The translations under genes and the position numbers were made by a program. Source: an uncultured Bacteroidales bacterium (GTDB lineage Bacteria; Bacteroidota; Bacteroidia; Bacteroidales; UBA932). From it: a DNA stretch of 64,000 nucleotides. Below are positions 43,199 through 51,910 of the stretch, piece by piece. A model generated the notes under the pieces. The model worked only from the letters and a program-made list of their open reading frames with translations, ran no database searches and was not told the DNA's origin. The stretch lies in assembly GCA_944323805.1 (NCBI GenBank), contig CALUTW010000008.1, positions 1-64,000 of the forward strand. The letters run 5' to 3'. Each line of letters starts with the position of its first letter. Position 1 is the first letter of the stretch.

Positions 43199-45511
43199 TC
43201 AAAGTTCAAACCTCAGTGCCACGCTCCAGCGGAACGGCCTTGACATCTGAAAGAAATCATTGCCCACGGACCTGAAATAGAATACCGGGTATTCTTCTCC
43301 GGACAGATTGTCCGCACGGAAACGGATCTCGAACATCTTCATGCGGACAGAGACATCCGCTCCGGCAACTGCACGGAACGGACTGTGCAGAGTATTTGCC
43401 TCGTTCCACCATATACGGCCCGTCCCGGACACGTCGGCAGCAACGGCAAGGCCTCTGACAATCCCCCGGCCGAACCCGAAATCATAGGAAGCCCTCACGA
43501 ACAGGGTCGATTCGGGAGAATACGGGATACGGTTGCCGCCCCAGTCGGCAGTCCCGTCATTGTAGCGGACAAAACGGGCGTCAGCATAGCCGCAGGATGC
43601 AGAAGCAGAGAACCCTTTCCATTCATAATCCAAGGTCAGTTCGGCTCCGGCGCTGCGGGAACGGCCGATATTCGCCATCATCCGTCCGGTCCCCTCGCCC
43701 GGAGGGAAACAGGTCATCTGCTGGTCCCTGCAGTCGATGTAGAAAACCGAAGCGGACCCGCCGAGCCGGTGGCCCCCGCTTTTACCCAGGACAAGGTTGA
43801 AATTGCATCCCGCCTCATAATTGAAACTTCTTTCAGGCCGGTATGCCGTATCCTCCGCTGTCACTGACGGAGTCCCGGACTGCCCTGAGCCTCCGCCGGA
43901 CTGCATCATCTGCCCCATGGCATCGGCCATCATCCCGTCCATCATCATGTTCTGAAGTATGTCCGAAAATATCTGGGTGTTGAAGCCCCCTGCCCTGTAG
44001 CCCTTCGAGGCGGTCATATATACCCTGACACCTTCCCTGCTGCCTTCTTCCCCGAAGTCATAGAGCACGGACACCTTCGGGATGAACTCCAGGCATCCTT
44101 CGGAGACACTCCCCGCATATTCCACGGAAAACGGCCTCTTGTCAAGTGCCGGTATCGGGGACACCGAGTAATGTACGGATGCAGCACTGTCATAGTCCAT
44201 CGAATACCTTTCATAGTCAAGCCTCGCCCCGACCGAAAAAAGCCATTTCCCGACATTGAACCATGACTCATGATACGCAGCGGCATTCCATGATCCGAGA
44301 AGGAAATCGCTGCCGATATCAAAGCTGTCTTCCGCTATATCGAACTGCAGGCTGACAGGCAGGGGAAGATTCTGGAATATCCCGTTCACATTGTCCTCTA
44401 TCAGTGAAACTATGCCGTCTTCAAGGAAGGTTACCGGGGCAGACATCCTGTTACGCCGCCAGAAACCTGATATCCCGGTCTGCCAGTTCCACCAGCCTGT
44501 CCGCCACGTATCCTCCGGCTTCAGAATAAATTCGTATGTCACGGCATGTTCCCTCTGGGTCTGGTTCAGGGAAAACATGGATGCCGGGGTAAAATCCTGG
44601 TCAATGAGCATGTCGTCCGCAAGGAACTGCCAGCTCACAACCGAAGAGAGATTGAAGTCCTCATTGAAATACCTGAATATCAACCCGTCCGTAATATTGA
44701 GACGACGATATTCCGATGGCCCGTCATAAGACACCGGGCTCAGCACGCTTCCGGAATAGAGCCTGTACGGCCATCCTCCCTGTCCGAGAGCGGAAGCGGA
44801 AAGGATATTCTCGAAAAAAAGCCCCGGCACAAGCTCCTTCTCTGTCCGGAGACGGAGCGAAAGGGCATCGGAACGGTCACACTGCCTGCCGGAAAACTCA
44901 TTCCGGTAGAACCCGTCGGTATGCCTGTATGCGACAAGGCCTCCCATGGCAAATCCCTGTGCCGTCCTGTGATATGACGATACATCGGCCGAGACGGAAT
45001 TGGCCGCGCCATACTCCACACCGGCCCTTGTCCCCTGGTAACTGGAAGGGGACAATGTGCTCACTGAGAGCACCCCGCACATGGAATTCCGGCCGTAAAG
45101 AGTCCCCTGCGGCCCGCGGAACAGGTCAATGCGACGGATATCATACAGGTCAAAATCATAGCTGTTCTTGTTCAGCACAGGTATCCCGTCCACATAAAGG
45201 CCCATCACAGGATTGTCCATCCTCGACCCGAATCCCCTGAGATAGACCGTAGAAGTCATCGCAGACCCGTAGTCCGGCATAAGAAGGTTGGGCACGACAG
45301 CAGACAGGTCCTTGGGAGTAGCAAGCCCCATATCTTCGACATCCTTCAGATATACGGTGGAGACAGGCGATGCCAGCCGTTCAATCGGGACAGACTGTTT
45401 CAGGTCAGACATCACAACGACAGCGGACAATGTGTCGGCCGTCTCCACATCATTTTCGGGGACATGCCCCAGAAGGCCGGCGACCGGCAACAGAAGCAAT
45501 ATGTTTACCAT
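43199..45511 (-). CDS. TonB-dependent outer-membrane receptor with methionine-rich loop
   Basis: About 770 residues. A signal peptide (VNILLLLPVAGLLG) is followed by the plug domain (ASPVSTVYLKDVEDMGL, STVYLRGFGSRMDNPVMGLYVDGIPV, IDLFRGPQGTLYGRNS) and a 22-strand-type barrel ending RWSVALRFEL. It lacks the CarboxypepD-like N-terminal domain of SusC proteins and resembles siderophore, heme or metal receptors. An outer loop, coded near 43900-43952, contains NMMMDGMMADAMGQMMQ: eight methionines in 17 residues. The ATG at 45511 was chosen because the TTG at 45538 lies inside the -7 element. The substrate is unknown. Confidence 0.88.
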   Translation of the reverse strand: MVNILLLLPVAGLLGHVPENDVETADTLSAVVVMSDLKQSVPIERLASPVSTVYLKDVEDMGLATPKDLSAVVPNLLMPDYGSAMTSTVYLRGFGSRMDNPVMGLYVDGIPVLNKNSYDFDLYDIRRIDLFRGPQGTLYGRNSMCGVLSVSTLSPSSYQGTRAGVEYGAANSVSADVSSYHRTAQGFAMGGLVAYRHTDGFYRNEFSGRQCDRSDALSLRLRTEKELVPGLFFENILSASALGQGGWPYRLYSGSVLSPVSYDGPSEYRRLNITDGLIFRYFNEDFNLSSVVSWQFLADDMLIDQDFTPASMFSLNQTQREHAVTYEFILKPEDTWRTGWWNWQTGISGFWRRNRMSAPVTFLEDGIVSLIEDNVNGIFQNLPLPVSLQFDIAEDSFDIGSDFLLGSWNAAAYHESWFNVGKWLFSVGARLDYERYSMDYDSAASVHYSVSPIPALDKRPFSVEYAGSVSEGCLEFIPKVSVLYDFGEEGSREGVRVYMTASKGYRAGGFNTQIFSDILQNMMMDGMMADAMGQMMQSGGGSGQSGTPSVTAEDTAYRPERSFNYEAGCNFNLVLGKSGGHRLGGSASVFYIDCRDQQMTCFPPGEGTGRMMANIGRSRSAGAELTLDYEWKGFSASASCGYADARFVRYNDGTADWGGNRIPYSPESTLFVRASYDFGFGRGIVRGLAVAADVSGTGRIWWNEANTLHSPFRAVAGADVSVRMKMFEIRFRADNLSGEEYPVFYFRSVGNDFFQMSRPFRWSVALRFEL

Positions 45512-45535
45512 TCGTGAAAATCCAGGTTTAGCGCA

Positions 45536-45543
45536 CAAAGATA
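45536..45543 (-). promoter_or_regulatory. -7 promoter element of the TonB receptor gene
   Basis: TATCTTTG on the minus strand, 25 bases before the ATG at 45511, divergent from rubredoxin. Confidence 0.65.
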
Positions 45544-45597
45544 ACGTTTTCTTCCGGCAACCACCGCAGCAGTTTTTGAAAAACGGATTTTTTTACC

Positions 45598-45605
45598 TAT
45601 CTTTA
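45598..45605 (+). promoter_or_regulatory. Possible -7 promoter element of rubredoxin
   Basis: TATCTTTA followed by CGG lies 61 bases before the rubredoxin ATG. Confidence 0.45.
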
Positions 45606-45666
45606 CGGAATAATGCCGGGACAGCCGGCAAGACACCAATCTGGAATTATTCTAAAATCTCACGAA

Positions 45667-45828
45667 ATGAAAAAGTATGTTTGTATTGTATGCGGATATG
45701 TCTATGATCCTGCAGTAGGCGATGAAGACAGCGGAATCGCTCCTGGAACAGCCTTCGAAGACCTTCCGGCAGACTGGGTATGCCCTCTGTGCGGAGTCGG
45801 CAAGGACGATTTCAAGCCGGAGGAATAA
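45667..45828 (+). CDS. Rubredoxin
   Basis: A 53-residue single-iron electron carrier. Two C-x-x-C pairs hold the iron: [12 protein letters not shown] near the N-terminus and [13 protein letters not shown] near the C-terminus, in the standard spacing. Rubredoxins pass electrons to rubrerythrin, superoxide reductase or other oxygen-defence proteins in anaerobes; no such partner is adjacent. The ATG at 45667 was chosen; the longer frame to 45613 adds residues with no family match. It is a single-gene unit with its own predicted promoter. Confidence 0.96.
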   Translation: MKKYVCIVCGYVYDPAVGDEDSGIAPGTAFEDLPADWVCPLCGVGKDDFKPEE

Positions 45829-45852
45829 TCCCCGGGTCATATCGTATCATAC

Positions 45853-45922
45853 TGCGGGTAACCCCAAAGGATACTCAGGTGCCATACCTGAAGTCCCTCC
45901 TTGCGGGTTACCCGCATCTTTT
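45853..45922. terminator. Branched hairpin between convergent rubredoxin and recO
   Basis: TGCGGGTAACCC (45853-45864) pairs with GGGTTACCCGCA (45905-45916), enclosing a smaller hairpin TCAGGT/ACCTGA. A TCTTTT tail follows on the plus strand. It lies between two convergent genes and belongs to the GGGTAAC family. Confidence 0.7.
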
Positions 45923-45942
45923 ATGTCCGGACACCGGCACAA

Positions 45943-46599
45943 TCATCTGAGCAGCTCATGAAGCACTTTCAGGGAGCGGACATTGACAGATGACTCGCTG
46001 TGATATCCGATATATCCGAGAATCTCTTCCGCCAGACTGTTACGCAGCTCCCCCGAAAGAGGGATAAGCATGGACTCCCCGAACGGCGCCCGCAGGAATC
46101 TGGCTATCATATCCTGATGAGGACCGGGGAACTGCCTGATCCTCTCCGTGTCGGGACTGAATCCAAGCACGACTGCCAGCTCCAGAAGGAAACGGATATG
46201 GAAATTGCTGAAATCAGCCTCCATCGCATCCAGGAGCAGGATGCTTTTCTCGCACCAGTCAAACAGGCCCTGCTCCACTCCCCCTTCCCTGACCACCCGG
46301 TAAAGGACCTCGCTCAGGAAAAGAGTGATGGAATTCTTGTAGAGATTGCCGCGTATGCCGGAAAGCGGATATTTCGCTGTGATATTCCTCGCCGTATACA
46401 GCCTTGCGCGCGGAGATTCGACTATATCCGCCTCAATGATATTCATTGGCAGGAAAAGGGACATCGAAGACTTTTTCCCTGCGCCCCTGACAAGGAAGCT
46501 GCGCCGCCCGTACCGGTCGCTTATAGTATGCACGACAACGGAACTCTCCCCGAACTTTGTAGTATGAAGCACTATAAGTTCTGAAGAGACTTCCTTCAT
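45943..46599 (-). CDS. recO: DNA repair protein RecO
   Basis: The 218-residue protein helps load RecA onto SSB-coated DNA with RecR in gap repair. The N-terminal OB fold is visible (ELIVLHTTKFGESSVVVHTISDRYGRRSFLVRGAGKK), followed by a helical domain (EVLYRVVREGGVEQGLFDWCE). It is slightly short, and no zinc-binding cysteine cluster is seen, as is common in Bacteroidota. rdgB lies upstream on the same strand, 46 bases away, so the two probably share a transcript. Confidence 0.9.
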   Translation of the reverse strand: MKEVSSELIVLHTTKFGESSVVVHTISDRYGRRSFLVRGAGKKSSMSLFLPMNIIEADIVESPRARLYTARNITAKYPLSGIRGNLYKNSITLFLSEVLYRVVREGGVEQGLFDWCEKSILLLDAMEADFSNFHIRFLLELAVVLGFSPDTERIRQFPGPHQDMIARFLRAPFGESMLIPLSGELRNSLAEEILGYIGYHSESSVNVRSLKVLHELLR

Positions 46600-46645
46600 G
46601 ATACACAGATTGATACTGATTTCTTTCCGTTACCGGCCTGAAAGG

Positions 46646-47272
46646 CTAAAGGCTGGCGAGATATGCGGCCATTGCCCTCAAGGCCTTCCCCCTGTGGGAG
46701 ATGGAATTCTTCTGTTCCTCGGAAATATCCGCAAGCGTCTGTCCGGGGAATTCATCCGGGATGAATACAGGGTCATAGCCGAAGCCTCCGTTGCCGGATC
46801 TCTCCCGGGCTATCGTGCCTTCGAGCACACCTTCAAATATATGTTTCTCCCCGTCGATAATCAGGGTAATCACGCTTTTGAAACGCGCCCTGCGGGATAT
46901 TTTCCTGACCTTAAGTCCTACAGCCACAGCCATGGATGCCTCCGTCTCGACAATCTGCATCTCCTGCAGGAGCCGGTCCATATTCCTGTTGAAATCCTTG
47001 TCGTCACCGGCATATCTCGCCGTATGGACGCCTGGAGCACCGCCCAGCGCATCGACTTCAAGTCCCGTATCATCGGCAAAGCATGCCATGCCGCATTTGT
47101 TCCAGACATATTCGGCTTTCTGGATAGAATTGGCCCTCAATGTCTTCCCTGTCTCAGGAATCTCTTCAGTGATTCCTGCCTGAGCGAGGGTAACGAGCTC
47201 AAAGCCCTCCCCCAGGATTTCTGATGCTTCACGCAGTTTTCCGCCATTGCCCGTTGCAAACACAATCTTCAT
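46646..47272 (-). CDS. rdgB: XTP/dITP diphosphatase (RdgB/HAM1 family)
   Basis: This 208-residue enzyme removes ITP, dITP and XTP from the nucleotide pool. The start KIVFATGNGGKLREA and the motifs CFADDTGLEVDALGGAPGVHTARYAG and GGFGYDPVFIPDE are diagnostic. SHRGKALRAM near the end holds nucleotide-contacting residues. It is the first gene of a probable two-gene unit with recO. Confidence 0.95.
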   Translation of the reverse strand: MKIVFATGNGGKLREASEILGEGFELVTLAQAGITEEIPETGKTLRANSIQKAEYVWNKCGMACFADDTGLEVDALGGAPGVHTARYAGDDKDFNRNMDRLLQEMQIVETEASMAVAVGLKVRKISRRARFKSVITLIIDGEKHIFEGVLEGTIARERSGNGGFGYDPVFIPDEFPGQTLADISEEQKNSISHRGKALRAMAAYLASL

Positions 47273-47310
47273 AATGAACTGCTTTTATATACACATTCTA
47301 AAAATCGCTG

Positions 47311-47318
47311 CAAAGGTA
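47311..47318 (-). promoter_or_regulatory. -7 promoter element of rdgB-recO
   Basis: TACCTTTG on the minus strand, 38 bases before the rdgB ATG and divergent from the protease promoter. Confidence 0.6.
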
Positions 47319-47349
47319 TTAAATCTATGCGATTATCAACAAATTTTTC

Positions 47350-47357
47350 TAATTTTG
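47350..47357 (+). promoter_or_regulatory. -7 promoter element of the S41 protease gene
   Basis: TAATTTTG fits TAnnTTTG, 70 bases before the ATG at 47428. Confidence 0.55.
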
Positions 47358-47427
47358 TGGCTTGCCTTTTGCATAAAGCCGGTGGCTTTATATCTTTCTC
47401 ATCAGATATATTATATTGAAAATCAAT

Positions 47428-49050
47428 ATGAAGATAATGAAATTGATGCTTGCGGCCCTGGTTGCCGCCGCCTTATCAGTCCCTGCCTACTCCCAGTCCA
47501 GAAGCTTCAGGCTCGGACAATGGGTGGAAATCGAGAATTCGATACTCCGGGAGCTGAACCGCTCGTATGTCGACACCCTGCCTCTCGACAGGATGATGAG
47601 AGCCGGGATAAATGCGATGCTCGATGACCTTGACCCCTATACCATATATATACCGGAGGAGGAGAACGAAGACCTGGAGATGATGCTCTCCAAGACATAT
47701 GGAGGCATCGGGGCAATCATATACAAGCAGATAGACAGCAATGTCGTCATCAACGAGCCGTATTACGGTTCTCCTGCATGGAAGAACGGGCTGGTATGCG
47801 GCGATGAGATAATATCGATTGACGGGACACCGACAAAAGGACTTGCCGCAGCGGAAAGCAGCGACAGGATGAAAGGCAAGCCGGGCACGACCGTCAATTT
47901 CAAGGTAAGGAAAGTGCGCGGAGGGGACACGGTCGATGTAGCCATCGTAAGGGAACGGATACACATCCCTGACGTCGAATATGCAGGCATGCTCGATGAC
48001 ACGACAGGCTATATCAAGCAGACTGGATTCACGGAAAATGTCTCTGACGACATCCGCGACAGCTACTTCAGGCTGAAAAAGGCCGGAATGAAACGTCTGG
48101 TGCTCGACCTGCGTGGCAACGGAGGCGGGCTCATGAATGAAGCGGTAGACATAGTCTCCCTCTTTGTCCCGAGAGGCTCCCTTGTAGTGACGGCCAAAGG
48201 GAACACCCCGGAATCCGTCAGGGAATACCGCACGTCTACCGAGCCCGTGGATACGCTCATACCGCTCATAGTCATGGTGGACTCCGGTTCCGCCTCGTCT
48301 TCCGAGATAGTATCGGGAGCCATACAGGACCTTGACAGGGGCACAATAATGGGTCAGCGCACCTACGGGAAAGGACTCGTGCAGTCAATCCGCCCGATTA
48401 CATATAACGGGCAGCTCAAGGTCACGACAGCAAAGTATTATACTCCGAGCGGAAGATGTGTTCAGGCGATAGACTACAGCCACAGGAATGAAGACGGAAG
48501 TGTCGGGCACATCCCGGATTCACTTACCCACGAATTCAAGACATCCAAGGGAAGGACCGTACGCGATGGCGGCGGCATTACCCCCGATGTCCTGATTGCC
48601 TCCCCTTCATACAGCAGGCTTGTATATTCCCTTGTGCTGTCGGGGGTAATCGACAACTATGTCCTGAAGTATGTCCGGGAACACGACAGCATTCCGGCAG
48701 TGGACGACTTTCATTTCTCCGATGAGGATTTCGAGGACTTCATTGCATATGCCAAGACACAGGAATTCGATTTCAGGAGCAGTGCAAGGACATTCTTCGA
48801 CCAGATGAAGAAAGAGCTCGAGAAAGACGGGCTGGCCGGATCCATGGAGGATGAGGTCAATGCCCTCGGGAAAGCCCTGGACATGGACAAGGAGACATTC
48901 ATCAGACTGAAGAAAGACGAGATCATACCATTCATCGAGGAGGAGATTGCCGTCCGTTACTGGTACCAGGAAGCAGGTGTGAAGATAGCGCTCAGATATG
49001 ACGGGCAGCTGAAGAAAGCCCTTGTATCCCCGCTGGCGGACATTGACTGA
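47428..49050 (+). CDS. S41-family C-terminal processing peptidase
   Basis: The roughly 540-residue periplasmic serine protease has a signal peptide (LMLAALVAAALSVPAYSQ), a helical N-terminal part, a PDZ domain (GGIGAIIYKQIDSNVVINEPY, NGLVCGDEIISIDG) and the S41 core. The catalytic Ser is in DSGSASSSEIVSGAI and the Lys in GQRTYGKGLVQ. Tail-specific proteases of this type cut C-terminal hydrophobic tails and help wall or envelope turnover. The ATG at 47428 was chosen over a TTG at 47416. The MATE gene follows after 6 bases. Confidence 0.93.
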   Translation: MKIMKLMLAALVAAALSVPAYSQSRSFRLGQWVEIENSILRELNRSYVDTLPLDRMMRAGINAMLDDLDPYTIYIPEEENEDLEMMLSKTYGGIGAIIYKQIDSNVVINEPYYGSPAWKNGLVCGDEIISIDGTPTKGLAAAESSDRMKGKPGTTVNFKVRKVRGGDTVDVAIVRERIHIPDVEYAGMLDDTTGYIKQTGFTENVSDDIRDSYFRLKKAGMKRLVLDLRGNGGGLMNEAVDIVSLFVPRGSLVVTAKGNTPESVREYRTSTEPVDTLIPLIVMVDSGSASSSEIVSGAIQDLDRGTIMGQRTYGKGLVQSIRPITYNGQLKVTTAKYYTPSGRCVQAIDYSHRNEDGSVGHIPDSLTHEFKTSKGRTVRDGGGITPDVLIASPSYSRLVYSLVLSGVIDNYVLKYVREHDSIPAVDDFHFSDEDFEDFIAYAKTQEFDFRSSARTFFDQMKKELEKDGLAGSMEDEVNALGKALDMDKETFIRLKKDEIIPFIEEEIAVRYWYQEAGVKIALRYDGQLKKALVSPLADID

Positions 49051-49056
49051 TGACAG

Positions 49057-50424
49057 ATGCAGAAAATCAAAGACCTGCTCAGGATAGGTATCCCAATAAT
49101 GCTGGGACAGGCATGCGCCGTTATCCTGAGCTTTGCAGACAACATAATGATAGGCTGGTACGGAGTCGATGACCTCGCAGCGGCCTCTTTCGTAAACGGA
49201 ATCATAAATCTGTTCATATTTACCGAGCTGGGATTTGCCTGCGGGCTCACGCCCGTAGTCGGTGCCATGTACGGCAGGAAAGACTGCGCAGGAATCGGTG
49301 CCGCAGTAAAGAACAGCCTGGTCCTCAACGGCATCATCGGGGCCATAGCCCTTGTGATGCTTGCCGTAATCTACATATTCCTCGACCGCTTCGGACAGGA
49401 GGAGCATCTGCTCCCTCTCATAAGGCCGTACTTTGCCGTGGTAGGCATATCCACGATATTTGCACTGGGATTCAACACACTGAAACAGTTTACCGACGGA
49501 GTATGCCAGCCGGTGGTATCGATGTGCATCCTCATCGCCGGAAACCTGCTGAACATCCTCGGCAACTGGGTACTCATATATGGGAAGCTCGGATTCCCCG
49601 AACTGGGGCTTCTCGGTGCTGGACTTAGCACGCTGGTCTCCAGGATAGTCATGCTGGCCGTCTTTATCACATATATAATGTACAGCCCGAGATTCAGGGA
49701 ATACGCGGAAGGCTTCAGGACGGCCATGGTATCCGGACGGCGCATACGCCGGCTGTTCGGCCTGGGCTACCCTCTTGCGCTGCAGACAGGCATGGAAACA
49801 TCGACATTCTCAGTAAGCGCGATAATGGCAGGCTGGCTCGGGGCGGCAACGCTGGCAGCCCACCAGATTACCCTGACAATCTCCCAGATATGCTTCCTGC
49901 TGATGATGGGGCTGGCGACAGCCGTATCGGTCCTTGTCAGCAACTCATACGGGAGAAAGGACATGCAAGCTGTAAAGGAATACGCGGCAAAGGGATATTT
50001 CATGATACTGTCGGTATCGGTATTCTTCTGCATCCTCATATACATTTTCCGGCATCAGGTCATCGGCATGTTCACTGATTCGCCCGAAGTGGCGGCGACA
50101 GCCCTGTCCCTGCTGTTCGTGCTCTTCTCCTATCAGTTCGGGGACGGGCTCCAGCTGTGCTTCTGCAATGCCCTCAGAGGGATACAGGATGTCAAGCCGA
50201 TAATGCTGATGGCATTCGTAAGCTATTACCTGATTGCCATACCTGCCGCATATATGCTCGGATTCAAGGCGGGGCTCGGGGCCGTGGGCATCTGGCTCGG
50301 ATTCCCTGTCGGGCTTACCGTCGCAGGGATATTCTATTTCCTGCGGTTCCGTTCCAGAATGCGCGTCAGACGAGGCGGTACCCCTTTACAGCCATCTCCA
50401 GCACATGACTGTACGGTCGCATAG
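49057..50424 (+). CDS. MATE-family exporter, second copy
   Basis: The 455-residue protein has about twelve membrane helices: it starts LRIGIPIMLGQACAVILSFADNIMIGWYG, a typical MATE opening, and repeats the pattern after the middle (GLGYPLALQTGMETSTFSVSAIMAGWLG). It is closer to the DinF/NorM branch than to a sugar transporter. It is co-transcribed with the S41 protease gene. Its last 59 bases overlap the convergent YgjP-like gene. Confidence 0.9.
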   Translation: MQKIKDLLRIGIPIMLGQACAVILSFADNIMIGWYGVDDLAAASFVNGIINLFIFTELGFACGLTPVVGAMYGRKDCAGIGAAVKNSLVLNGIIGAIALVMLAVIYIFLDRFGQEEHLLPLIRPYFAVVGISTIFALGFNTLKQFTDGVCQPVVSMCILIAGNLLNILGNWVLIYGKLGFPELGLLGAGLSTLVSRIVMLAVFITYIMYSPRFREYAEGFRTAMVSGRRIRRLFGLGYPLALQTGMETSTFSVSAIMAGWLGAATLAAHQITLTISQICFLLMMGLATAVSVLVSNSYGRKDMQAVKEYAAKGYFMILSVSVFFCILIYIFRHQVIGMFTDSPEVAATALSLLFVLFSYQFGDGLQLCFCNALRGIQDVKPIMLMAFVSYYLIAIPAAYMLGFKAGLGAVGIWLGFPVGLTVAGIFYFLRFRSRMRVRRGGTPLQPSPAHDCTVA

Positions 50425-51274
50425 CCCTGCTGCGGGCCGCCTTTGCAAGCAGGGCGGCAGAGCATGGCTCCCCGAGCGATGACAGTCTCCTGAGATTGTC
50501 CCCGCACATCCTCTCGAGAGTGTCATGGAACTCCCTGCCATGGTCATGATACCTGATATGCGAGAGTTCATGCAGCAGGACATAGTCGCATACCGGCTCG
50601 GGCAACCGGACAAGGTTGAGGTTGAGATTGATATTTCCAAGTGTCGAGCAGCTGCCCCAGTTAGTGGAATTATGCTTGACTGCGACAGCGGCATATGCTA
50701 TGCCGTACCGCTCCGCAAGGCAGGACAGCTTTGCAGGCAGCAGGGACCTGGCCTCGTCCCTGAGCACCTTTACAAGCACACCTGACAGGGCTACCCGCAA
50801 CTCTTCCGAGCCTTCCGGAGGCAATGAGTCCGGATACCTTATCTCTTTCCTTGTGACCGGCATGTCAAGACTGAGGAAAAGCCGTCCGGAAGATTTCACA
50901 TCCTCGACTATCGATGATGCGACCCTGACGGAAACCTTTCCATGGGCCTGTTCCCTGCAGCCGGTATCCCTGATGAAGACAATCTCGGAAAGCAATGTAT
51001 GGACCATGGCGCCGTCGCCTGTCAGGGATACGGCCCGGCCATCCTTCTCTGCGGCACCCGCCTGCTCCTTCTGCCTTTTCAGCACCGAGAGCACCCAGTC
51101 CCGCTTCCGGAGATAGAACTGCAGCCCGTCCCTGTATCTCATATACACGGGGATACTGACGGATATCCCTCTGACCGGATGCACCTTGAGCACAATCCTG
51201 CGGCATCTGGCGCTTTTCCTCAGGACGACATTCCCGGCATCGGGATCATTATACAGCCTCTCTTTTGTCTCCAT
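50366..51274 (-). CDS. YgjP-like (DUF45) metallopeptidase
   Basis: The 302-residue protein carries the zinc motif HELSHIRYHDHGREFH (H-E-x-x-H with a downstream His), the conserved NSTNWGSCSTLGNINLN block of the YgjP/M48-related family and an N-terminal part typical of the group (SARCRRIVLKVHPVRGISVSIP). The family role is poorly defined; SprT-like DNA-protein cross-link repair has been proposed for relatives. The overlap of 59 bases with the convergent MATE gene is unusual in size but the frames of both are clear. Confidence 0.82.
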   Translation of the reverse strand: METKERLYNDPDAGNVVLRKSARCRRIVLKVHPVRGISVSIPVYMRYRDGLQFYLRKRDWVLSVLKRQKEQAGAAEKDGRAVSLTGDGAMVHTLLSEIVFIRDTGCREQAHGKVSVRVASSIVEDVKSSGRLFLSLDMPVTRKEIRYPDSLPPEGSEELRVALSGVLVKVLRDEARSLLPAKLSCLAERYGIAYAAVAVKHNSTNWGSCSTLGNINLNLNLVRLPEPVCDYVLLHELSHIRYHDHGREFHDTLERMCGDNLRRLSSLGEPCSAALLAKAARSRAMRPYSHVLEMAVKGYRLV

Positions 51275-51373
51275 TTACGGCAGCTTCATTTCCATTCCGG
51301 AGGGTTCCCGTCCGGTTTGTCTGATTTATTGTAATAAATTCACTCAAAGGTTTGTTTAATCGGATTTTATAGC

Positions 51374-51381
51374 TAACTTTG
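51374..51381 (+). promoter_or_regulatory. -7 promoter element of rpsO
   Basis: TAACTTTG followed by CG, 68 bases before the rpsO ATG. Confidence 0.7.
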
Positions 51382-51448
51382 CGCCGCTTATTTCCCGACC
51401 GGGCAAATATGCAACAAATTTTTATCAATCCATTAATCTTTTTGCAAA

Positions 51449-51724
51449 ATGGCTGAATATTTACAGGCTGAAAAGAAGCAGGAGATTTTCGCGAAGTACG
51501 GAAAGTCTAATACGGACACCGGCTCTCCAGAGAGTCAAGTTGCTCTATTTTCCTACCGTATCGCTCACCTTACCGAGCATCTCAAAAGCAACAAGAAGGA
51601 CCATGTCACACGTCTTTCTCTGCTCAAACTTGTCGGTAAGAGACGCCGCCTCCTTGACTACCTCAAGGAAAAGGACATCGAGAGATACAGAACTATCGTA
51701 AAGGAGCTTGGCCTCCGTCGATAA
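51449..51724 (+). CDS. rpsO: 30S ribosomal protein S15
   Basis: The 91-residue protein binds 16S rRNA in the central domain. Family signature: [56 protein letters not shown]. Length and start are standard. It has its own promoter and is followed by a strong terminator, then pnp, the common rpsO-pnp order. S15 often represses its own mRNA; the 60-base leader may hold such a site but none is evident by eye. Confidence 0.97.
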   Translation: MAEYLQAEKKQEIFAKYGKSNTDTGSPESQVALFSYRIAHLTEHLKSNKKDHVTRLSLLKLVGKRRRLLDYLKEKDIERYRTIVKELGLRR

Positions 51725-51743
51725 GCGATACCGCAAGTAGGAC

Positions 51744-51777
51744 AAAAGGGGGATTCCTGTATGGATACCCCCTTTTT
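51744..51777 (+). terminator. Intrinsic terminator of rpsO
   Basis: AAAAGGGGG (51744-51752) pairs with CCCCCTTTT (51768-51776) and runs into a T tract. Read-through would still reach pnp. Confidence 0.85.
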
Positions 51778-51910
51778 CATAGGAAAAGACTTTGGGACAT
51801 GCTTACAAACGACCTGCGGCAGGTTCCAGAACACCATATATATTCAGAAGTACGAGGAAACAGTATTATTAATCAACTCCCATAGGGGGAGGCAGGTCGA
51901 AAGGATTTTC

